This document shows, one piece after another, positions 30,404 to 37,837 of a stretch of 37,837 nucleotides of DNA (the stretch's first letter is position 1; each line of letters begins with the position of its first letter). Where the stretch lies: NCBI GenBank assembly GCA_001724265.1, contig MEDY01000302.1, forward strand, positions 1 through 37,837, given 5' to 3'. The notes beneath the pieces are model-generated. The model saw nothing but the letters and a program-made list of their open reading frames with translations. It made no database searches and had not been told where the DNA came from. This DNA comes from Rhizaria sp. SCN 62-66 (taxonomy: Eukaryota; Rhizaria, unplaced). Both the position numbers and the translations under genes were made by a program.

Positions 30404-32056
30404 TCAAAACCCATCGGCAAGCCACTGGCGCAGATACATGCACGCGCTGGGCTCCACCGCGCCGCCGGGGCGGCACTTGTCCTTGATCTGGCAGCCAATA
30501 CAGGGCGCAGAGAGCGTGGTCGCCTTGACGAAGCCGTACTTACCCTCCAGGGCCGCCTTGTCCCCCCCAGCAGCGGCCGCCGCCGCCGCCGCTGCCGCGC
30601 CCGGCGTGATAGTGTAGACGAGCGCATCCGAGGTGAGCTCGTCCTCGTCCTCGTCTTCGTCGTCGTCCTCGCCTTCATTGTCGTGGTCGTCGTCGTCGCC
30701 GTTGCCGTTGTAGCCGGCGACGGCGCTAGTGGCATTGCCCAGGCGCGGGCGCTTCACCGCGAACGCAGCCGCAGTCGCACTGGAAGCGCCGTTGCCGCCG
30801 GCGCTGGCCGCGGCGGCCGCGGCGGCGGAGGCAGAGGCTGCGGCGCGGTTGGTCGTGTGGATCATTGCCTGCTCCGCTGCATTCTCCCGCTCGCGCATGC
30901 GGTTCAGGTAGTCGTCCTTAAGCGCGTCGGGCATCGTCATCGGCGTCGTCAGCGAGAGCTTGCCGTCGAGCACCAGCGTCGACAAGATCGTCTTGACGTC
31001 GGCGACACCGAGCTCGACCTTAGTGACCCGGGCATCCTTGAGATGCTTCGTGACTTGCTGGGCGCACATGGGGCCGTAGCGGGTCACAATGATCGTCACG
31101 GCGTGTTGAACGGCCGCGATGAAGTTCGTGTCCATGTCATGGCCCAGGTACCACGTGCCACCAGTTACCTAGAGAGAGTTAGAGGAACAACAAAACAAGG
31201 GCGATCAAGAAAAAGAACAGAAACGTTGGTTAAGTTTGTGACATTGAAGAACGCATATGAACGAATTTTGTGAATATATTTCATTCACATATATGAATTA
31301 TATAGTAAAACGGGTGTCGATGCGCACTCATATTCCGACATTATGTTATTAGTTTTGGACTTACTTCGAGCGAAGGCTTGAGGTGGTAGAGCATATACAC
31401 CTTTTTGTTCTTGCCCGCGATAGACTTCTCGGCCTTGACAAACTTGCGCGCCATCAGCGTCTTCATGATCTTCTCCAGCACGCCCTGGCCCAGGATATTG
31501 GTCCGCTTGCGGAGGTCCTTGATCCACACGCCCTTGTTCCCTTCCTTCTCCACAGCGGCATACACGATCCGTTCGGCAGCTGAGAGCGAAGAGAGCTTGT
31601 TGGCCTCAGCCTCGGCGACGAGCTTCCAGACAACGATGGCGTCGCGGCGGAAGGTGCTGATGCGCTGCTTCTGGATCAGTGTGTTGAGAACCTGCGCCAC
31701 ATGCGCCAGAGTCACGCGCGGAGTCGTCGTGCAGGCGTCGATGAGGTACTTTTCGCAGTCCGTTTGGCGGAAACCGTCGGGGAACTGCTTGCCGAGGGCG
31801 ATGACGTCGTTTTCCAGCACGAGCATCTGCTCGGGCGTCAACGCATCTGGGTTGTAGGTATTAGGGAAAGAGCAGGAGCAGGAGCAGAGCAAAGAGTGAG
31901 TCGGAGGAGAGATGGCGCTCGGGCCCAAGGGATTTTAGAGTTGATATAAAAGTGTTATGGCGATTTGTCACAAGATTGCGATCACCAAGAAGAGAATGTG
32001 GCGTGAAAGCAAGAGCACATAGCAATATAGGATAAGGAAGACAACGTACAAGACAT
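30404..32056 (-). CDS. DNA-directed RNA polymerase III subunit RPC6 (C34)
   Basis: Three exons on the minus strand: 32056-32050 (ATGTCTT, seven bases), 31846-31365 and 31168-30404; 417 aa, stop TGA. Donors are GTACGTTG and GTAAGTCC, phases 1 and 0. The N-terminal tandem winged helices are visible, with KEGNKGVWIKDLRKRTNI and KSIAGKNKKVYMLYHLKPS, a family hallmark. Next come VTGGTWY and a third helical block KVELGVADVKTILSTLVLDG. The C-terminus has C-x2-C-x5-C-x8-C (CIGCQIKDKC...SACMYLRQW), the cysteines that hold an Fe-S cluster in this family. An Ala-rich and acidic insertion (about 280-360) separates the third block from the cluster. RPC6 belongs to the C31-C34-C82 heterotrimer that helps open promoters and contacts TFIIIB, in the nucleus. 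The seven-base first exon is inferred from frame, donor and the resulting MSYALTPEQ. Confidence 0.92.
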
Positions 32057-33575
32057 GTTGTTCTGGCTGGTTCAGAGAGGGGCGAGCGTGCCTTCAGGTA
32101 CTAAACGAGCTGGTTAGCAAGTGCCGCTGAACCTATAAGCACAAGAAGGCCTAGCCACAGGCTTTACGCGGTTGTTCTGGCGGAGAACTGCGCACACACA
32201 GGCCGACAGAGAGGCAACGGGGCGCAGAGCAGTGCGTCGGGAGGCAGCAGAGGCAAGCTCAAGTCGAGGTGCTCGGAGCCGGGAGGCGGGAAGCTTTTTC
32301 TACGCGAGGAGTCCGTTGTTGAAAATAAAAAAGGAATGAGCACTAGAACAAGAACGGTACTAACTGGGACATAAACAGAGGTTCGTACAAACGATAATAG
32401 ACCCGAAGCCGAGGTCTCTCCCGACACGGCCACAAGAGCAAACTTTACGCTGTGCGCGGGTGCTTCTGGTGTTGGCAATTCGAAATGACCGTGAGCCTTG
32501 GCGAGATCAAGCTTTCACTGTAGCATATAACATATCTCTTATGGATGTGCACATATGAAGTTGTTACCGGGGTAATATATGCGTTATTCATAAATACACA
32601 TTATTATCATTGTTTTATTTATTGAGACTACAATCTATATTCTCTATTCTACGGTTTTTATCTTGAGGTGGGTTCTAAAAAGACGGCATATGCACTCTAG
32701 ATGACTTCTGTTAGATCTGGAATCTTGAAATGCATTTTAATCCAAACGAATACAGATAATGTGCACAAGTCACATTGATCCAATTTGATACATGTTCTCA
32801 AGGCCTCTGAGTAGCACACTGTCGCCATCGTACAATAACTCTATTTTCAGCACCATTCAATCCAAACTTAACAATGCCCAGTCGCAATGAAACCTAGATA
32901 TGTTACTAAAAACTAAGACCAAGGCTTTTTGATTAAATATAAATCTTAAAACGCGTCATTAGTACAGTATTACAGCTACTTAAAAGTTGTAGCACTTTCG
33001 TCTCAGCTTTCGATAGATATTCTCTTTTCACCTTGAAAAATATCATAGGAATAAAATACGTCCCCCGACCCCAGCAACTCGAAACTACTTTTATCATTAT
33101 AAATAGTGTCTATATCACCCCACTTTGAGACTGCTTTGTGTTAAAATCGGCCTCTGATGAAACGCTCTGGCGGCTTGATTACTGCCTGGAGTGGGGGCAG
33201 TCGCGACCGACGACAGAGACTGAACGAGGCTGACTCCCCAGTCTCGGACTGTGGCGGCTGTGGCGAGGATTGTTGTCGCGTCTTTGGGGGGGCGGCGCTT
33301 CCGAAGAGTGCATATTGCGCGCCGGGGCCATGATAGTTTCAGTGCTAAAAAGATGGAAAGTCGCATCTATAGACCGTTGATCTATTGACTTCTTTTTCGC
33401 GGCTTGCGCGAACGTGTTCACTGCGTATCTATGGCATTTCGTGCTGCGCTGGCGAGCAACGATGACACGATCGCGGCCCCACTCCCCGCTTTGCCGCCCC
33501 GTGCCTCACCGCCATCTTGTCCGCCATTGTTTCTTTTTTATTTCCCTTCACTTTCCCCACAGACTGATCGGACAA
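32057..33575. other. divergent intergenic region between RPC6 and 2-oxoglutarate dehydrogenase
   Basis: About 1.5 kb. The RPC6-proximal part (32060-32520) is GC-richer and open on the minus strand, with a GTACGAAC donor-like site near 32390; it could be a leader exon or a separate small gene. The middle (32520-33110) is AT-rich without features. The part at 33115-33420 has two overlapping minus-strand frames without ATG-led family resemblance. The dehydrogenase leader ends in ccccacag, 13 bases before its ATG. Confidence 0.4.
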
Positions 33576-36500
33576 ATGTCCTTTCGCTCCCTCAGCCGCG
33601 TGGTGAACGCGCACAAGTTGCACCAACGTTGTTCCGCCGCCCTTACCGCAGCGACCGCCCAGACCTCGGTCATGGCCCGCTTCTCCTCTTCCGTGAACAA
33701 CCCCGCCGACGCCGTGCTCTCGGGCGCCAACGCGGCCTTCGTCGAGCAGACGTTCCGCAACTGGTCTGCGGACCCGGCCTCCGTGCACTCGTCCTGGGCG
33801 ACCTACTTCGCCACGGGTGCCTACACCGCGCCCCCCAGCCTCATCGCTGGCGCCAAGTCCCCCGTTGCGGGCTCCGTCGTCGGCGCCTCTGCCCCCGCCG
33901 CGGCCGGCGCTGCAGGCGGTGTCGACGTCAAGCTGATCAAGGTGCTGGAGCTGATCCGCGCGTACCAGGCTCACGGCCACGCCATCGCCAAGATCGACCC
34001 CCTGGACCGCCTGCCCCAGCGCGGCAACTACCCCTCGCTCTCGCTCGCCTACCACGGGCTCTCCGACGCCGACCTCGACGCCGTGTTCAACCTCGCGCTC
34101 TACCCCGACGCCACGGGCTTCCTCGCGCCCTCCGCCGGCCCCCAGACTCTGCGCCAGATCATCACCCGCCTCCAGGTACGTCTTTGTTGCTAGCTTAGCT
34201 CGCTTAGGACTTTTGCCACCGCACTTCCTCTTGGCCGAGTACTAGCGATGAACATGCGCTTGAAACGAGTTGAACTGTTTATATCGCTACGACGGAGGAT
34301 TATTTCTACTAAGTGGCTTTGTTTTTATTATACTCTGCATTGATTTCACGCCGCAATATTCTTATTTACCTCACCCCTTCTTTCCTTCACTCTTCGCCCG
34401 CTCTTCCCCACTTTGCCCATTCTCTTCTTTGCTTCGCCCCGCCTTACTGTGCCGATACCAGGAGGTGTACACCACCACCGTGGGCTACGAGCTCCAGCAC
34501 GTGACTTCCCCTGAGGAGCTCGCGTGGCTGCGCTCCAAGGTCGAGACCGCGGCCCCCTCGGCCTTCGACAAGGACGAGAAGGCCCGTGTCCTCAACCGCC
34601 TCGCCTGGGCCTCCCAGTTCGAGTACGTTCTGCTCCCTATACCACAGTGATATATCGAGTTCATAGTGCGATTTTGCTATATCTATGTTGTTCAAGCGTT
34701 TGTCGATGCAAACGTTAAAACTATTTTTGCTGACACGATCGATATTTGTGTTCTATTACCTCGTTTTCTTTAGGTCTTTCCTGCGCACCAAGTACAACGT
34801 CAAGCGTTTCGGTCTCGAGGGTGGTGAGGCCGCCATCGTCGGTCTCCGCGAACTCGTCAAGGTCTCTGCCGAGTCCGGCGTCAACACCATCGTGATGGGC
34901 ATGCCCCACCGTGGCCGTCTCAACGTCCTCGCTAACGTCGTCAAGAAGCCCCTCGAGTACGTCCATCACTCTGTTCTTTGTTATATCGCATTTAATACCA
35001 CAGTATAACATTACTGTCAGCTGAGACTTATACCAATAACAAATAACTACGTGCTATACCATAATTTACGAAATTAACTCACAACTCTTCCATCTTATGC
35101 TTACATCACTCCATTTCATATCCAGGGTCATCTTCTCCGAGTTCGCTGGCGCCACCGACGCTGAGCCCGCGCAGTCGCGCGTCGGCGGCGTCTTCGTCCC
35201 GCTGCCCGAGGAAGTCCCCGTCGCCGGCGACGTCAAGTACCACAACGGCTGGTCCTCCAACGTCACTCTCGACAACGGCAAGTCGGTTACCCTCACCATG
35301 ATGGCCAACCCCTCCCACCTCGAGGCCGTCAACCCCCTCGTCCAGGTACGGACGTAATCAACAACAAAGCTCTAAATGGAGGCATATCTAACGCTGTCAT
35401 ATGATATTACTATTATCTCCATGCACATTGACCTGATATCAATCTACATTTTACTTACATTTTACTTTTTTACATTCGCACGATATTATCCCACCATTAA
35501 CATTTTCATTTCCTCGCAAACCAACCCTTAGGGCAAGACCCGCTCCAAGCAGGCGGCCAAGGCCGACGACGGCAAGCAGGTCATGTCCGTGCTGCTCCAC
35601 GGCGACGCCTCCTTCTCGGGCCAGGGCGTCGTGTTCGAGTCGATGGCGATGTGCAACCTGCCCGGCTACACTGTCGGCGGCACCGTCCACGTCGTCATCA
35701 ACAACCAGATCGGCTTCACGACGGACCCCTACTGCTCGCGCTCGGGCCCCTACTGCACGGACCTGGCCAAGGCGTTCGGCGCGCCCGTGTTCCACGTCAA
35801 CGGCGACGATCCGGAGGCCGTGGCGCGCGTGTCGGCGCTGGCGGCCGAGTACCGTGCCACGTTCAAGAAGGACGTCGTGCTCGACATCGTGTGCTACCGC
35901 CTTAACGGCCACAACGAGCTCGACCAGCCTTCGTTCACGCAGCCCATCATGTACCAAAGCATCACGGCGCACCCGCCCGTGTTTAAGTCGTACGCCGCCA
36001 AGCTCGTCGCCGAGGGCTCCATGACCGATGCTGAGGTCAAGGCCCTCACTGACAAGGTCGAGACGGCCCTCAAGGAGAAGTTTGAGGCCTCGCGTGGTCT
36101 TGCGGCCGCCAAGCCTAACGCCGGCCAGTTCCTCACTGGTGTGTGGTCCGAGATCGGCTCGCTCGCTGGCGCCCCCGTCCCTCTCGTACGTTCATTTCAT
36201 AGCTTTATTCCACTGTCAACATTTGTTTATAATGTTTATTTATTGATCGAATGTATTAGTTTTATTTTGAGAACGCGATACCGAACGCTTCAACAATGCT
36301 CACATGTAAAAACACTGTCGTTCTTTGTTTGATTTGTTCTCTTTGTTTCTAGGCCGAGACCGGTGTTCCGATCGAGAACCTCAAGAAGCTGGGCCACGAG
36401 ATCGCCGCCATCCCGGCCGGCTTCGAGCTCCACCGCGGCATCAAGAACGCCTACGTCGACAAGGCCAAGACGATCGAGACCGGCGCCGGGCTTGACTGGG

Positions 36501-37642
36501 CCACGGCTGAGGCGCTTGCTTTCGCCACCCTGCTCGACGAGGGCGTCCCCGTCCGCATCGCCGGCCAGGTACGCCTACATCTCAACACATATAGCTCGAC
36601 TATATAGCATTTTATTAACACGAGTTTCAGTTATTCAGATGTCTTTAGTCATTATCTATGTGTATCTTTCTTCTTAGCGCATCACTCACGTACATATCTC
36701 GTCATTTCACGGTATTAATGAACGCCCTCACTTAGGATGCTGAGCGCGGCACCTTCTCGCACCGCCACTCCGTGGTGCACGACCAGAAGACCGGCGCCAA
36801 GCACACGCCGCTGCAGTCGATTACGGCCACAGGCACTGGCGCGGCCAAGCCCGCCCAGTTCACCGTCGTCAACTCACTCCTCTCCGAGTTCGCCGCCCTC
36901 GGCTACGAGGTACGTTATCTTAACAATCTGATGACACTTTCACGCAAAATTGTCAGATATCTCGCGTCGTTGTTTACGACGCGTCTCGGTACTTTATGTG
37001 TTTATCTATGTTTTTGTCGAGATTTATTACTCACCGATGTTACTTTGCGCTTCAAATTGTTATTTATTTCACTGCGACAATGACAGTACGGCTACTCGCT
37101 CGACAACCCGAACCAGCTTACGCTGTGGGAGGCCCAGTTCGGCGACTTCGTCAACGGCGCTCAGATCATCATCGACAACTTCCTCACTGCGGCCGAGGTC
37201 AAGTGGAACCGTCAGTCTGGTCTCGTGATGCTCCTGCCCCACGGCTATGAGGGCCAGGTACGTACATGATATCATTACACCTTCGCAATGAACTCACTCA
37301 CATGGTCTCAATGTGTTAGTTGGAGATATTAGAGTTTGTGATCGTAGTGTTATTGTAGTAACACAAGACTAATTTGATTACAGTAACATAGCGTGCATTG
37401 CCGGTTTTGCTACACTATTACTCACGATGCATATACGTATTTAATTCTCGATTGCTTTTTATTTTCCTTAGGGTGCTGAGCACTCTAGCGCGCGCATGGA
37501 GCGTTTCCTCCAGGCCGTCAACGACGACCCTAACTACTTCCCGGCCACTGCCGAGGCTGAGGCTCTGGCCCACCACCGCACCAACATCCAGGTCGTCAAC
37601 ATGACCAGCGCCGCTAACTACTACCACGCGCTCCGCAACCAG
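33576..37642 (+). CDS. OGDH: 2-oxoglutarate dehydrogenase E1 component (mitochondrial), 3' end outside window
   Basis: Nine exons seen: 33576-34175, 34462-34622, 34774-34956, 35126-35345, 35532-36185, 36353-36568, 36736-36909, 37087-37257, 37472-37642; 850 residues, all phases consistent. Every donor is GTACG. The last intron (from 37643) has no acceptor before the window ends, so roughly the last 150 residues are missing. The N-terminus ([18 protein letters not shown]...ARFSSSV) is basic and Ser-rich, as in a mitochondrial presequence. [21 protein letters not shown] is the E1 opening. Further motifs are [12 protein letters not shown] (264-275), [14 protein letters not shown] (296-309), the thiamine diphosphate site [10 protein letters not shown]...NNQIGF (411-451), [11 protein letters not shown] and [20 protein letters not shown]. 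It decarboxylates 2-oxoglutarate and passes the succinyl group to E2 in the TCA cycle. Confidence 0.95.
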
Positions 37643-37837
37643 GTACGCCATATGTTCTCTAAATAACAACGAGATCTTTTGCGAATTACACCAATTCAAG
37701 ATGAATGGGTAATTTCTATTTACATTTTGGCTTTTTGTCGCTATGTCATCCGTTTCAACTTGAGTCATGTCTATCTTGTGCTATTTATGTCAATTATCTA
37801 ATAATTTTTTATTCTTTCAATCTCTTTATTCCCCCCC

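Noticed and set aside
30257-31273. 338-codon plus-strand frame over RPC6
   Set aside because: Antisense to a clear RPC6 exon; the translation is Arg/His/Val-rich and starts in the AT/CT microsatellite.
33115-33421. Two overlapping minus-strand frames upstream of the dehydrogenase
   Set aside because: Neither begins with a convincing ATG, they compete for the same DNA, and no motif is recognisable.

Overview
This is a stretch of a eukaryotic (protist) nuclear genome. The genes have spliceosomal introns of about 63-350 nt that are AT-rich, while the exons are strongly GC-rich, especially at third codon positions. I resolved ten genes with intron-aware models plus several weak candidates. I cannot assign the lineage. 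The cGMP-dependent kinase has stacked cyclic-nucleotide domains and a possible MGSC acylation site, a layout known from alveolates and other protists rather than animals.

Layout, left to right: a two-exon helix-hairpin-helix orphan gene (-, 323-1702); a giant three-exon low-complexity protein of 2840 aa (+, 2073-10996); a secreted acidic-repeat protein with a saposin-B domain split by an insertion (+, 12189-13604); an LSM12-like gene (-, 14459-15064); a seven-exon PKG-like kinase (+, 16181-20073); a POT/PTR2 peptide transporter (-, 21494-23586); an LC8-type dynein light chain (+, 24384-25064); ribosomal protein eL37 (+, 26204-27140); a type II membrane protein with a Kazal-like domain (-, 27945-29807); RNA polymerase III subunit RPC6 (-, 30404-32056); and the first nine exons of 2-oxoglutarate dehydrogenase E1 (+, from 33576 and running off the window). 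The neighbours do not form a pathway. They look like an ordinary compact eukaryotic gene array with alternating strands and 0.4-1.5 kb spacers.

Three things stand out. (1) The Kazal-like gene has three in-frame TAG codons. One lies in the middle of the Kazal domain, whose expected last Cys motif (YKGKC) follows in the same frame. Two lie inside a CAG/CAA glutamine run. All nine other genes whose 3' end is in the window stop at TAA or TGA. This is compatible with UAG being read as Gln, though readthrough or a pseudogene are live alternatives, and the Gln-rich giant gene contains no TAG. (2) Of 28 donor sites, 23 begin GTACG and 25 have C at +4, instead of the usual A or T; G at +5 is universal. 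(3) Two cysteine-rich domains (saposin-B and Kazal) are interrupted by low-complexity insertions, yet their cysteine patterns can still be reassembled.
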